Source: Mauremys mutica
Lineage: Eukaryota; Chordata; Testudines; Geoemydidae
Assembly: GCF_020497125.1 (NCBI RefSeq)
Contig: NC_059080.1
Coordinates: 70,166,618-70,230,617, forward strand
Direction: 5' to 3'
Length of the DNA: 64,000 bases
The notes beneath the pieces were generated by a model. It made no database searches and was not told the DNA's origin. It saw only the letters and a program-made list of their open reading frames with translations. Positions 45,880-57,601 of the stretch are shown here, piece after piece. Made by a program: the position numbers and the translations under genes. Position 1 is the first letter of the stretch; each line of letters begins with the position of its first letter.

Positions 45880-46720
45880 GGCATACAACATGATGGGGGC
45901 TAATTTAGCTACAAAGAGTCAGGAAAAAGATCTTGGAGTCATCGTGGATAGTTCTCTGAAGATGTCCACGCAGTGTGCAGAGGCGGTCAAAAAAGCAAAC
46001 AGGATGTTAGGAATCATTAAAAAGGGGATAGAGAATAAGACTGAGACTATATTATTGCCCTTATATAAATCCATGGTACGCCCACATCTCGAATACTGTG
46101 TACAGATGTGGTCTCCTCACCTCAAAAAAGATATTCTAGCACTAGAAAAGGTTCAGAAAAGGGCAACTAAAATGATTAGGGGTTTGGAGAGGGTCCCTTA
46201 CGAGGAAAGATTAAAGAGGCTAGGACTCTTCAGCTTGGAAAAGAGAAGACTAAGGGGGGATATGATAGAGGTATATAAAATCATGAGTGATGTTGAGAAA
46301 GTGGATAAGGAAAAGTTATTTACTTATTCCCATAATACAAGAACTAGGGGTCACCAAATGAAATTAATAGGCAGCAGGTTTAAAACAAATAAAAGGAAGT
46401 TCTTCTTCACGCAGCGCACAGTCAACTTGTGGAACTCCTTACCTGAGGAGGTTGTGAAAGCTAGGACTATAACAATGTTTAAAAGGGGACTGGATAAATT
46501 CATGGTGGCTAAGTCCATAAATGGCTATTAGCTAGGATGGATAAGAATGGTGTCCCTAGCCTCTGTTCGTCAGAAGATGGAGATGGATGGCAGGAGAGAG
46601 ATCACTTGATCATTGCCTGTTAGGTTCACTCCCTCTGGGGCACCTGGCATTGGCCACTGTCGGCAGACAGATACTGGGCTAGATGGACCTTTGGTCTGAC
46701 CCGGTATGGCCGTTCTTATG
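45880..46720 (+). mobile_element. CR1 LINE 3' end inside the Harbinger element
   Basis: A 238-codon frame (45815-46531) covers the CR1 ORF2 C-terminus: '[15 protein letters not shown]', '[16 protein letters not shown]', '[18 protein letters not shown]', '[17 protein letters not shown]'. The 3' UTR follows to 'atggccgttcttatg'. Short direct repeats ttaag (45875-45879 and 46721-46725) may be the target duplication. Sequence on either side (cgtac / cacag) belongs to the Harbinger element. This copy is better preserved than the one at 5394 and probably younger. Confidence 0.92.
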
Positions 46721-47304
46721 TTAAGCACAGTCTACACAATAGCATAATTTTCACGTCCCAAAGCGAGTGGACATAACCCATGGGAGCCCCAAAATGGTGA
46801 GTAAGCACAGGGTCGAGAAGGACTGATTGTTTCACGGTCGTACTGTCCTCTGGGTTTCTGTGCCTTGGGAAGAGCCAACAGTTGCAGGGGGCCCCTATAT
46901 TGAACACTGTCCCCACATTTTCCACAGGCGTTTGTCCTGGATGATATCTCACTGCTGAGGGTGACCTGGGAAGCAAGGGAGGGTCTTCTACTGCAATGCG
47001 GCTTTCACCCTGGCCCATATGCAGCTTGCCTGTGTGCAGCAATGGTCCCCCCACCCGTCATGGCACAGTGGCGCGGACACGTTAGCTTGACGGGGACAAA
47101 GACCAAAGTGGCTCTCCCAAGAAACCTGCACAAGCGCATTGCCCAAGTTCTGGATGAGACCTTTGAAGAGATCACTGAGGCCAATTACCATGATGTGAGA
47201 GAGCACATCAACGCCCTATTCTGCATCTAGGCACGCATGCAGCCCTAACCCTCCTTGTCCCAAGAGCTCGCACAAAGTAACTTCCTTCCCAAAATAAAAG
47301 CCAC

Positions 47305-47875
47305 TTACTGGGCACCTCCTCTGGTGTTTTGTTCTTCCCCAAGCACCAGCCACCGCGACTGGCTACCTTCCTCCTGGCTTGAGAACAGCTCCTGGCTGCA
47401 TACATCTACGGATACCAGGGTGTCTTCCTCCTCCTCAGCACCCTCGCTCCCACTTTCCTCCTCCTGCCTTTTTGAACTGGGCTCTGAAGTGTCCATGGTG
47501 GTACTCGGAGTGGAGGTGGGGTCGCCCGCAAGTATCGCATCCAGCTCTTTGTAGAAATGGCAGGTCATGGGGGCAGCACCAGAGCAGCGGTTTGCCTCAC
47601 GGGCTTTGCGGTAGGCATTCCGCAGCTCCTTCACTTTAACACTGCACTGCAGTGTATCATGGTCATGGCCCCTTTCCATCCTGTCCCTTGATAGCTGCCC
47701 AAAGGTATCGTAATTCCTACAGCTGGAGCGCAGCTGGGACTGGACACCTTTCTCCCCCCCAAACACTGATGAGGTCCAGCACCTTGTTATTGCTCCATAC
47801 TGGGGATCACCTGGCATGTGGAGGCATGGTCACCTGGAAAGATTCGCTGAGAGCACTCCACGCCTGGCTGAGCAA
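47305..47875 (-). pseudogene. Harbinger Myb/SANT-like DNA-binding protein
   Basis: The second protein of Harbinger elements, which binds the ends and brings the transposase to DNA. The 170-codon minus-strand frame (47817-47305) has 'SRDRMERGHDHDTLQCSVKV' and 'KELRNAYRKAREAN', the second and third helices of a trihelix/Myb domain. 'MTCHFYKELDAILAGDP' and an acidic Ser/Glu-rich tail follow. The first helix ('VLDLISVWGEKG'-like text) lies upstream in another frame. A run of seven G on the minus strand (plus 47755-47761) where six would keep frame explains the shift. It ends at 47305 with the C-terminal basic tail missing compared with relatives. Confidence 0.8.
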
Positions 47876-48209
47876 ACAGGAAGGGGATTTTCAAAATTCC
47901 CAGAGAATGTAAAGGGCAGGTCTGATGGTTGGTCACCTGAGGGCAGGGCAGTAGAGTTCAAAGTGATGACCAGAGTGGCTAGAACAGGCATTGTGGGACA
48001 CTTCTGGAGGCCAATCGGAGCACATTAACAGACCAGGGTATCCACACTGGCACCGCAGCACTCCAGTGGGGGCGCATCAAACGTTATTTCACTCGCCGAG
48101 GTGGATTACCAGAGCACTCTACATGCCTTGCCAATGTGGACGCGTCGTGAGTTAGAGGGCATGGGGCTACTTTAATGCACTCCAACTTGCAAGTGTAGCC
48201 ATGTCCTTA

Positions 48210-48454
48210 GTCAGAGACAGCCTTTGTGCCCACAACAAAGCTGGCATCTGCCACTCTCCTCTGATATGGGAGAGCTAGAAAAATGCGAAGGAAGATAAAT
48301 AATGTAAATTGAGCTTTATTTTTAAGAGAGTTTCCAGACCTTTCCTTTTCAAAATAGTCTTGAAAACATAAAACAGTGGAAACCAAATGCTAAGGTTAAG
48401 GAGAAAAAGCAACTAGAATTCACTTTTCCAGACACGTGGCCAGGTCTAAATGTC
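48210..48454. other. Spacer between Harbinger and LTR cluster
   Basis: No feature recognised. Confidence 0.5.
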
Positions 48455-49000
48455 TGTGACAGTCTCTACCACTATGTTCACCCGCTTTAGAGGATTATGT
48501 TAAAATTTGTACAAGTATGCCTGGTGAGGTATCATTTGAAAACTCATGATTTGATGATCATTATTGTCTTGGTAGAATATGAGAGGCAACATTGTGTGTC
48601 AAGTTATAAGATTCCACTGTGTGATATTGCTGAGCCATGTTCCAATATGTTCTGGCGGACAGTCACAAACCAGTTCCCCAGAGACAGAAGGTTAGCCAGT
48701 GTCTTGGCCAGGTGTCAACAAGATCAAATGGACATGATTAAGTGGCCACCCTTCAGCAGGAGAGAGGGTGTGGGCAAAGAATCCACATTTTGACAAAGCA
48801 GCAGCTTGAGGTTCCTGGCCATATAGACTTTCTGTCTCCTGAACGTCAGCTGGAGATGATTCTTGCACAAGAGAAATGAGTATAAGAGAAGTGATCAAAT
48901 GCCCCAAATCCTCTCTCCCTTTCTCTCTGGCAATGGCATCAACAACACCTGAAGAAAGGAACAACACTGGACTGGGAAGAGATCCTAATTGAAAGATTTA

Positions 49001-49283
49001 GGCCGTGTCTATACTAGGACTTATGTCGGCAAAACTTTTGTTACTCAGGAGTGTGAAAAAAAAACAAAACCCCCACACCCAAGCAATACAAGTTTTGCCA
49101 TCATAAGCACTCTTGGGCACGGTGCTATGCTTGCAGGAGATGCTTTCCCACTGACATAGCTACTGCTGCTCATTGAGCTGGTTTGATTATGTTGATAGGA
49201 GAGCTCTCTCCCGTTGGCATAACACGGCTACACAAGCACTTTTACAGCTGTGCCACTGTATGCTTGTAAGTGAAGACATGGCC
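49001..49283. mobile_element. Harbinger MITE, 283 bp, with TTA target duplication
   Basis: Ends ggccgtgtctatac and gaagacatggcc are imperfect inverted repeats. TTA flanks at 48998-49000 and 49284-49286. The ends resemble those of the full element at 43411, suggesting cross-mobilisation by the same or a related transposase. Confidence 0.85.
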
Positions 49284-49592
49284 TTAGCCAGTGAGATTGT
49301 TGGCACTTGTGGTGAGAGAGACCTTTGCTTGGAATTCATTTAGCTTGTTAAATTATTAATTGTGTTTTACCCTTTATTTCTTTATAACCAGTTCTCATGT
49401 TATGCTTCATTACTTGTAATCACTTAAAGTTTATCTTGCTGTAGTTAATAAATTTGTTTAATTGTTTTATCTAAACCAGTGTATTTGGATTGAACTTGGG
49501 AAACTTCATTTGAGATAACAGGATTTGTGCATATCATTTGCTATTAATGAAATGATAGACTTCATATGAACTTGTATTGTCCAAGGCGGGGC

Positions 49593-51491
49593 TGGGCACT
49601 GTCAAACCAACCTGATAGCTTTCTTTGACAGGGTAACAAGCCTTGTGGATGGGGGGAACTGGTAGACATGGTATATCTTGACTTTAGTAAGGCTTTTGAT
49701 ACTGCCTTGCAAGACCTTCTCATAAACAAACTAGGGAAATACAATTTAGATGGAGCTACTTTAAGGTGGGTGCACAACTGGTTGGAAAATTGTTCCCGGA
49801 GAGTAGTTATCAGTGGTTCACAGTCATGCTGGAAGGCCATAATGATTGGGGTTCCACAGGGATCAGTTCTGGGTCCAATATCTTCATCCATGATTTAGAT
49901 AATGGCAGAGAGAGTACACTGTGACAAAGTTTCTTCTCTACGTTGGTGGGTCCTGTGCTTATTGGCGGATTTGCTCGCCTCACACATTCACCCTGTGGGT
50001 CAGGAAACAGCCCAGAGACCTTCCCCTCTGGTAGAAGCCACAGTCCAGGTCAATTCCTCCTGTGTTTGATCAGGAGTTGGGAGGTTTGGGGGCAACCCAG
50101 GCCCACCCTCTACTCCGGGTTCCAGCCCAGGGCCCTGTGGACTGCAGCAGTCTACCATGCCTCCTGGTACAGTTGTGCGACAGCTACAACTCCCTGGGCT
50201 ACTTCCCCATGGCCTCCTCCCATCAACTTCTTTGTCCTCACCACCAGACCTTCCCCCTGATGGCTGATAATGCTTGTACTTCTCAGTCCTCCAACAGTAT
50301 GCCTACTTACTCTCAGCTTCTTGCACACCTCTTGCTCCCAGTTCCTCACATGCATTTCCTATCCCCTGGCTCCCTTAGCCTGACTGGAGTGAGCCCTTTT
50401 ATAGCATCAGAAGGGCCTTAATTAGAGTCAGGTGCTTAACAGCCTCACCTGACTCTTAGCAGGTTAATTGGAGTCAGGTGTTCTCATTAGCCTGGAGCAG
50501 CCCCTGCTCTGGTCACTCAGGGAACAGAAAACTGCTTTCCAGTGGCCAGTATATCTGCCTTCTACTACTCTGCTGTTCCCAACTGGCCTGGGTCTATCAC
50601 AACACTTATAAAGTTTGCAGACGATACCAAGCTGGGACGGGTTGCAAGTGCTTTGGAGGATAGGATTAAAATTCAAAATGATCTGGAAAAACTGGAGAAA
50701 TGGTCTGAAGGAAATAGGATGAAATTCAATAAGGACAAATGCAAAGTACTCCACTTATGAAGGAATAATCAGTTGCACACATACAAAATGGGAAATGACT
50801 GCCTAGGAAGGAGTACTGTAGAAAGGGATCTGGGAGTCATAGTGGATTACAAGCTAATATGAGTGAACAGTGTAACGCTGTTGCAAAAAAAGCAAACATA
50901 ATTCTGGGATGTGGTAGCAGGAGTACTGTAAGCAAGACCTGAGAAGTAATTCTTCCACTCTATTCCATGCTGATTAGGCCTCAACTGGAGTTTTGTGTCC
51001 AGTTCTGGGTGTCACATTTCAGGAAAGATGTGGACAAATTGGAGAAAGTCTAAAGAAGAGCAACAAAAATGATTAAAGGTCTAGAAAACTTGACCTATGA
51101 GGGAAAATTGAAAAAATTGGGTTTTTTTTAATCTGGAGAAGAGAAGACTGACAGGGAACATGATAATAGTTTTCAAGTACATAAAAGGTTGTTACAAGGA
51201 GGAGGGAGAAAAATTGTTCTAAACCTCTGGGGATAGAACAAGAAGCAATGGGCTTAAATTACAGCAAGGGCAGTTTAGGTTGGATATTAGGAAAATCTTC
51301 CTGTCACAGTGGTTAAGCACTAGAATAAATTGCCTATGGAGGTGGCGGAATCTCCATCATTGGGGACTTTTAAGAGAAAGTTGGACAAACACCTGTCAGG
51401 AAAGGTCTAGATAATACTTAGTCCGGTCATAAGTGCAGGGGACTGGACTAGATGACCTCTCGAGGTCCCTTCCAGTTCTATGATTCTATGA
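49593..51491 (+). mobile_element. CR1 LINE, split by an LTR
   Basis: Begins within RT ('tgtcaaaccaacctgatagc') and has the palm motif '[16 protein letters not shown]' (49668 on). It is interrupted at 49920-50601, then resumes with '[19 protein letters not shown]' near 50608, and runs to the octamer end 'tctatgattctatga' at about 51491. Stops and shifts are common after 50758. The FADD catalytic pair is kept. Confidence 0.93.
49920..50601 (+). mobile_element. Solo LTR, 682 bp, inside the CR1
   Basis: Begins TGTGACAAAG and ends GGTCTATCACA. The direct repeat acac (49916-49919 and 50602-50605) is a 4-bp target duplication; removing the LTR and one copy joins 'gagagtacac' to 'ttataaagtttgc' as in intact CR1. 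The interior is pyrimidine-rich with 'ttaattagagtcaggtg'-type repeats near 50430-50480. No genes. Confidence 0.8.
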
Positions 51492-51753
51492 TAAGATGTA
51501 CATTTCTGGGGGAAAGTCTGGGACTGGGAATTTGCTTGTTTTGCTCAGCAAGTGTAATTCACGAGTGGCTGACCACAGCACTCACACAGTATAACTGGGA
51601 GTGATTTACATGCTGGAGGCTGTGTGCGCACAGACCAGGAGTGGCTGGTCTCACTGTGAAGCAGTGTAAAAGGCACCCGAGGCTGGAGAATTGAGGGGAT
51701 ACAGCCATCCATCAGTCCAGATTGTACCCTGGATAATGCCACAGTCTCTCACA

Positions 51754-52525
51754 CATTTTTTACTTTTAAAATGAGTTAGTTAAGTTTTTGGGTGTATGCA
51801 AAATAATCCTGTCACTAACCCTCGCTAAAAACCTTAGGCTGGTGCTTTGCAGAGTTTCTGGAGCCATCTTGCCTCTTCCTCCTCATGTAGATTGGGGAGC
51901 AAAGGGGTTCTTTCTATTTCCTCTTCACTACGCCTCAGGGCTTCTCCTATCTTTTTCTCCTCTGGGTTTGTCCTCTTCCCATCTTCTGTTATATCTCCTT
52001 TTCCCCCAGGCCACTCTGCCCCCTTCTCAGCTTTGAGATGATGTTCAGAGGAGAAAGAGAAGAAATGAACTCTTCTAAACCCCACTTCTCTGCAGTATGC
52101 TGGTGCTGTGTGGTCAGGAGCCAACTGCTGACTCTTTCCTGGCAGCTCTCTCTGCAGCCAGAAACTTCAAAGCTACTGGAGCACTGGTGAAGGATGGAGG
52201 GAGTAGTCCGAAATAGTGGCCTCTACTGGCAGGAGACCAAATTCCTCCCTCCTTCCCCCACCACTCCCTATTTCTTTTTTTAAAGATACTGAGTCAGCTG
52301 CTTAGAACTGGATTTGGACACTGGGAACAGTGCTGGCCATGCTGGAACAGTGGGCACGTCTGCAAAAAGTCAAACAAGGTAAACTCGCTCTACTCTCTAG
52401 CTCTAAAATGTCTTGGGTTAGACTGGAATGGGTCTTATTGGGTTCGGGCGAGGTGGGCGGGTGCAAGCCCATCCATGGCCAAAGGACTCTCCGCCCATAA
52501 ATATTAAACAAGTACAGGTGTGAAG
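51754..52525. other. Non-coding sequence
   Basis: Pyrimidine-rich around 51870-52040. No gene or clear repeat recognised. Confidence 0.45.
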
Positions 52526-53130
52526 GTCAAAAGGTCAAAAAAAAGGGAACCTGAAGGGAACACCGAGCAGAGAACCCCAGACAGCGTCCACTGCTCCTCA
52601 ACGGTGTCAAGGGAGCCAGCGGACGCTGCCCAGAGGAACTCTGCCTGGAAGTGTGAATGGAGGGAGAATCAGAAATAGGCCCCACTGTCACAGACAACCC
52701 TCTCAGCCAACATCCTCTGCCTGCTGTTGTAGATGGAGTTGGACGAGGAGGTCCCGTGACTTTGTGGAGCCATGGATAGAGTGTGCGTATATAAGAAGGT
52801 GGGTGGAGAAGTGCAGCCAGAAATGCAGCAGGAGGTCAAGGAGGAGCCGGAAAAGGGGCTGCAACCTGGCACATTCTAGGTAAACATGCGCCAGAGTTTC
52901 CCTCAAACTGCAAAAGGGACAGGTATCAGGGATGGGGATGAACCATGCCAATTACATGCCTGTGCTCATGGTTCTGTGAAGGAGCCACCAACCAATATCC
53001 CCAGCAGGCCATGGGACTAAGGTGGAATATAGGCTGGCCCACTGGGGTTCTTCGTGGAATGGGTGTTGCAGCCAACACGATGACCATGACCTCATAATTA
53101 TGCATATACCCCCACCCCCACCCCACACAA
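52526..53130 (-). mobile_element. Non-CR1 LINE fragment, C-terminal zinc-finger region
   Basis: The minus strand (52951-52703) encodes 'IPDTCPFCSLRETLAHVYLE' followed by Cys, a CX2C...HX4C motif like the zinc finger at the end of some LINE reverse transcriptases (zf-RVT). 'ARLQPLFRLL' and 'LLIYAHS' follow, and upstream in another frame 'VPWPAGDIGWWLLHRT'. Frames change at least twice. The clade (Tx1/L1-like or another) is not resolved. Confidence 0.6.
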
Positions 53131-54557
53131 TGTAAAAACAAGAACCCTTGGACCTTGTCAACATCCAGGAATAGCCCCAATTCAAGATTAGCTGCAACTG
53201 CACTGGTGCTGACCCCAACATCCATTAGCACAATCTGCGGAAACTCCAGCACACTCTTGTCTATACTTAGGGGTCTGCCCCAGCGTGGCTACATCAGTGC
53301 TGGCCACTGAGTGCTGAATCATGGCTATTACCAAGTGTAGACATGGCCTACTTATCTGTGCTATGTCTGGACCTGATTCTGCTCTTATTGAAGTCAAAGG
53401 GGCATTAGCCTTACTGGGGCATTAAGGGCCCAGATTCTGCAAAGTGCTGGGTGCTCTTGACTTCTATTGAAACTAGGAGGAACTCAGCCTCCTGAAGGAT
53501 CAGGCTGTAATAGCACAGTTCTACATGTAGAAAAGGAAAATGACTAAAAGGCTTCCATTTTGTTCCTGTTTATTGCTTTTGTGTCTCAGCTCATGCAGAT
53601 GTAATTCAAGACATTTCTATCCTTATTAGTTTACATTCCATATGACTTCCTTTGCGCAGCTGATTTCATGGGTAGCTGATTTCATATGGTTTACATAGAG
53701 ATTTTGCAACGGTGGAACTATTCCATTTCGAGGTGTCATTTTTTAACTGAAATAGGTATACCAGCACAACCCTTGGAGTGGCCACAACTATACCAATATA
53801 AAGTTGCTTTATAGGCGCTTATTCCTCTCCCTACACAGGAAACCACCACCACTACAAAGCACCTTTATAGCAGTATAACTAGGTCTAACCCAGGAGGGTT
53901 GTCCTGTCTTTACATACAAGCATTGTTAAAGTGGTACAACTTTTGTGGGTGGACAAGCGCTTAAGCCCCAAGCCTCCAACATTCAAACCAAAATACGTTT
54001 GTGACGTTTCCTTGTATAAACATTTACTTTTGTGAGATTGGGGAAATCCTGTTGTGCACTGAGAGGTGAGAGAAATTGATTTTGAAAAGGCTAATCTATT
54101 GGAGCCGTCCTGAGCTCAGCTATCTGGGGTTCAGTGTTTTTCAGACTGCTGCAGCTGCTGCTGAGAGGCTCTATTTACAAATGAAAGGGAAATTCACAGT
54201 TCATTCGGATGACTCATTCCAAGTTTACTGGGTGGTTCACACGCCTGCCGGAACAGGAAGGCCCTTATTGTGCTCAATTGTTTTCCTGAATGCCTTTATG
54301 AACAACAGCAAAAGGAAATATTACAGTCTGGCATTAGGCCATCAAGCTGCTTGGTACTATATAGTGCTTAGAATGCAAAACAGATATCAACCAAGGCAAA
54401 CATATCCTTAGTGCTGCAGTTATTTTTGCCGGTGTTTCAGATTAACTGCTACTTTTCACAGCAAACTCTGCAGCAACTGAGTAAAGACAACAGTTACCTT
54501 TTTTTTTCTTCCCAGTTGGATCATTTATTTTCAATACTTATTTCATGTTCAATAGCC
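53131..54557. other. Non-coding sequence with Harbinger-MITE relics
   Basis: About 53250-53352 ends in 'gtgtagacatggcc', a Harbinger-type terminus with the other end decayed. About 53745-53970 has scattered 'actataccaatataaag' and 'gtggtacaac' MITE-like words. A 111-codon open frame (54076-54411) encodes 'FQTAAAAAERLYLQMKGKFT' and 'VYWVVHTPAGTGRPLLC' but matches no family I know. About 53350-53515 resembles an old 'gattctgc...gaagtcaa' repeat. Confidence 0.4.
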
Positions 54558-54565
54558 ACATAAAA

Positions 54566-55022
54566 CGGTGTTTCTCAAATGCGGCCACTATGGCTGCATG
54601 CGGCCACCAGGGGCTTTTTGTGCAGTCACAGACTCCTGGGTAGTGGTTGGAGCGGGGGAGGGCAAAGCAGTGTTAACAAACACAAATAACACTTTTCACT
54701 TACTAGCAATCAAGTCTTTTTAAAAAAGCAACCAAAAAAAAACAAAAGGAACAACAACAACAACAACAAAAGACAAGAATGTACAAGGCATATTATTTGT
54801 TTCTATTCTGTTTAGGTCCAGTAAAGAATAGAGACAACTGTACATTATTTTTATTATTGAGTCTGCAATAAAAACCTACATAAATTACAATTTGGATATG
54901 CATATGTGGATATTTGTTTTTCCTAATGTTAATTATTTTAGGAAAAATTGTCAGCGTGGCCACCAGCAAGAGTTGGTGGCCGCACTCTGAGGCCACCAAA
55001 AAATTTCTTGAGAGACCCCCTG
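54566..55022. mobile_element. hAT-like element, 457 bp
   Basis: Ends cggtgtttctcaaatg and tttcttgagagaccccctg are imperfect inverted repeats of the 'CAGTGGTTCTCAA' hAT type. The flanks acataaaa (54558-54565) and acatagga (55023-55030) are a possible 8-bp duplication with two mismatches. The words 'gcggccac' and 'gtggccgc' lie near each end. A short (AAC)n occurs at about 54751-54768. Confidence 0.7.
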
Positions 55023-57229
55023 ACATAGGAGGTGCTCTGACATCACTTCCACAGAGATGGTACAGTGAAAAAACTCTCACAAACACCATCTTTTTTTACT
55101 GTTGACTCTGGAGAGTCAAGCACTAAAACAGCAGAAACAGCCAGTCCATCTAATCTCTTAGCCATAGATGAATCCTATAGTCCTACTCCATCAAATGCAA
55201 CCCCAGGTCCAGGCCTCCAACAGATGAAGTAGGGCATGATCCAAATACTTCTCTCACATCTGTGCAAGTTCATCCATCCGTATAAAATCAGACTCAATCC
55301 CCACTACAGCTGGGCCAAGTTTTTGGCCCAAACTTTTTTCTTTTCTTTTTTTTTGGCGGGGGGGAGGGGGGCTGAAAAATACAGATTTGGGGTAAGTGAA
55401 TACCTTTTTGTTTTGAATTTTACTACAGTTTATTTTTTTTAAAAAAAGACCCAAGAACAAAACAAAATATTTCCTCTCGGGTCAAACAAGATGTTTTCTT
55501 CAACCTGAAACAATTTTTTTTTCAATTTTTTGGTTCAGCCCCTGAATAGAAAAATTGATTATTCACACAGTTTTAATCCCCACTTCTTATAACTTTTAGT
55601 AGAGAGATATTGCCATAAAGGGATACCAAAGTGCCCAGATCCTACTGTGATGGGAGCGATACAAAAGAATATGTAAGAGAGAGTAGTCAAAGCAATGAGC
55701 AAAATGTTAGACACTTAGTGCTAGGTCCACCGTTGGTGTACATCACCATAGCTTCATTAACTTAAATGGAGCTACTTCAATTTACGCCAGCTGAGAATCT
55801 GACACTAAAACTACATGGTGAATAATGTGATCATCCCAAAAACATGGTGATAAGAATTTTATAGCAGACCACACGATGTATTATTAGTATAACAGTCATA
55901 CAGGTCATAATCCCTAAAATCTAGGTTATAAGATTAAAATGAAAACTAATTTAGAATTAAACAAATCCATGAGTTTCTGAAAGATTTTACCTTTTACACT
56001 GACATTTTCCACTGTTAGTAGTTTTTCACCTAGATATTTTAAGTATGAGCGAAATCCCAGCCACCATTTTGAAAGTAGACAAAGGTAAGAATTTCTCTCT
56101 CTCTCTCCACACACACACACCCCCCAAATAAATTCAGAAATTTTCTTGATGAATGGTGCGGGCTAGCTGACAATCAGCTTATGCCAATTTACACCAGATG
56201 AGGATCTGGCTCAAGTTGTTTTGCTAGGTTTGAAAAAAAAAAGTTTCAAAATAACAAAGCAGTGAATATTTGTAAATGGGAGACTGAAGATGCACAGTAG
56301 AAACTTCCAAGTCATTTTGAAATGCACACATAGTGGCAAATCCTTCACCTAGTGCCCAGCCCAGTTGAGCAGGTCCAGGTCCTGGAAGATGTGTGCCTCC
56401 CTGAAGGCCATGGAGCAATTTTGCATGAGATTTCCAAGGCTACTGTGGATCAGTATCTGGAATAGCCTCAGTGGCCCTTATGCAGACCTCTGCAGAGGAT
56501 GGGGGAGAGACAATCCTTCAGCTCCACCGCTCCTGTCACCTACCTCATGCCCCACTCCCTGAGGGAACCCCATGTAAGCAGAGTCAGAATGAGCTCTACC
56601 CTGACATCTGGTGGTGAGCTGTGGAAGAGGACTTCAGGGGCTGATCTCGTTTGCATGGGCACATCCATCCTGCTTGCCCAAATGGTTACTTTGGCTGCTG
56701 TGGGATCCCCAGTCTCTTTGTTATTGGAGCAGGAGTAATAAAGTGTTGTTATCCTGGTTCTGTGAATCAAAAGGACAGTAGAACTGTACTTGGCATTTTA
56801 TGACGGAGGGACTCACTCTCAACTAAGTAGCACTTGCTAGGCAAGGGACATGGGTTCCAAAGCCCAGTGAATTGAGAGAGGCTGGAGACAGGTGTAGGTA
56901 CTTGCTGAGGGCCCAGTAGGGTAGTATGTAATTGGCCCAGGTCACTGGGTGGCAGCTTTCATTATGTTATTGAAAAGGAACCCCTAGATACTGAACTTGG
57001 CCCTTGTTGCTGCCAACTCTGATGGGCAGAAGGGTTAAACCCATAAAGCATGGCTTTGATCCACATAAGGGGTGCATATCCCTTACATTACCCCCACAAG
57101 TACTGCTCTCTCTTGCACAGTGGAACTGCATTAGCTCCACTGCCAGTTGACCCTCCACTGCTGTGGAAGCAGGGGCAAGAATCAGTCATTAAAGATGGAT
57201 GAACACATGTGCAGGTAGTTAGCTTCACA
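55023..57229. other. Non-coding sequence
   Basis: No gene recognised. T-rich and G-rich runs lie near 55330-55372. (CT)n(CA)n is at about 56094-56121. The segments 55719-55805 and 56165-56215 belong to the old 'gtgtaaatcagcgt...gccagctgaggatctgg' family. Confidence 0.45.
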
Positions 57230-57237
57230 GTTATTTG

Positions 57238-57593
57238 CAGGGGCGGCTCTAGGAATTTGGCCACCCCAAGCAGGGCGGCATGCCGCAGGGGGCGCACTGC
57301 CGGTCCCGCGGCTCCGGGGGACCTCTTGCAGACGTGCCTGTGGAGGGTGCGCTGGGAGGGCGGCAGGCGGCTCCGGCGGACCTTCTGCAGTCATACCTGT
57401 GGGAGGTCCACCCGAGCCGCGGGACCAGCGAACCCTCCGCAGTCATGTCTGCGAGAGGTCCGCTGGTCCCGCGGTTCCGGTGGACCTCCCGCAGGCATGA
57501 CTGCGGAAGGTCCGCCAGAGCCGCCTGCCGCCCTGCCGGCAAAATGCCGCCCCAAGCGCGCGCTTGGTGCGCTGGGGTCTGGAGCTGGCCCTG
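57238..57593. mobile_element. Non-autonomous hAT, 356 bp, GC-rich repeated interior
   Basis: Ends caggggcggctctagg and tctggagctggccctg are imperfect inverted repeats. Flanks gttatttg at 57230-57237 and 57594-57601 are a perfect 8-bp duplication. The interior has alternating direct and inverted copies of 'cggcggacct..tgcagtcat' and 'gcagaggtccgccg'-like units of about 45 bp. The open frames over it are compositional. Confidence 0.93.
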
Positions 57594-57601
57594 GTTATTT
57601 G

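Larger units (their letters stand above)
43411..48206 (+). mobile_element. PIF/Harbinger DNA transposon, full length, with nested CR1
   Basis: TIRs gggcatggctacac and gtgtagccatgtcc (one base differs) are flanked by TTA on both sides (43408-43410, 48207-48209), the Harbinger target. Both expected genes are present in opposite orientation: a DDE transposase (43781-45003, plus) and a Myb/SANT-like DNA-binding protein (about 47860-47305, minus). A CR1 (45880-46720) interrupts the middle. Without it the element would be about 3.95 kb. Both genes carry frame breaks, so the element is a recently complete but now inactive autonomous copy. Confidence 0.93.
48455..51753 (+). mobile_element. Solo LTR of an endogenous retrovirus-like element, disrupted
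   Basis: Starts TGTGACAGTCTC and ends 'gccacagtctctcaca', LTR-type TG...CA ends. After removing the MITE (49001-49283) and the CR1 (49593-51491) it would be about 1.1 kb. Continuity across the CR1 is shown by 'ggggctgggcac' before and 'taagatgtacatttctgg' after it. No internal genes remain and no clear target duplication was found. The orientation and ERV class are uncertain. Confidence 0.6.

Noticed and set aside
49562..49891. 109-codon minus-strand ORF
   Set aside because: It is antisense to CR1 RT coding text and has no independent evidence.
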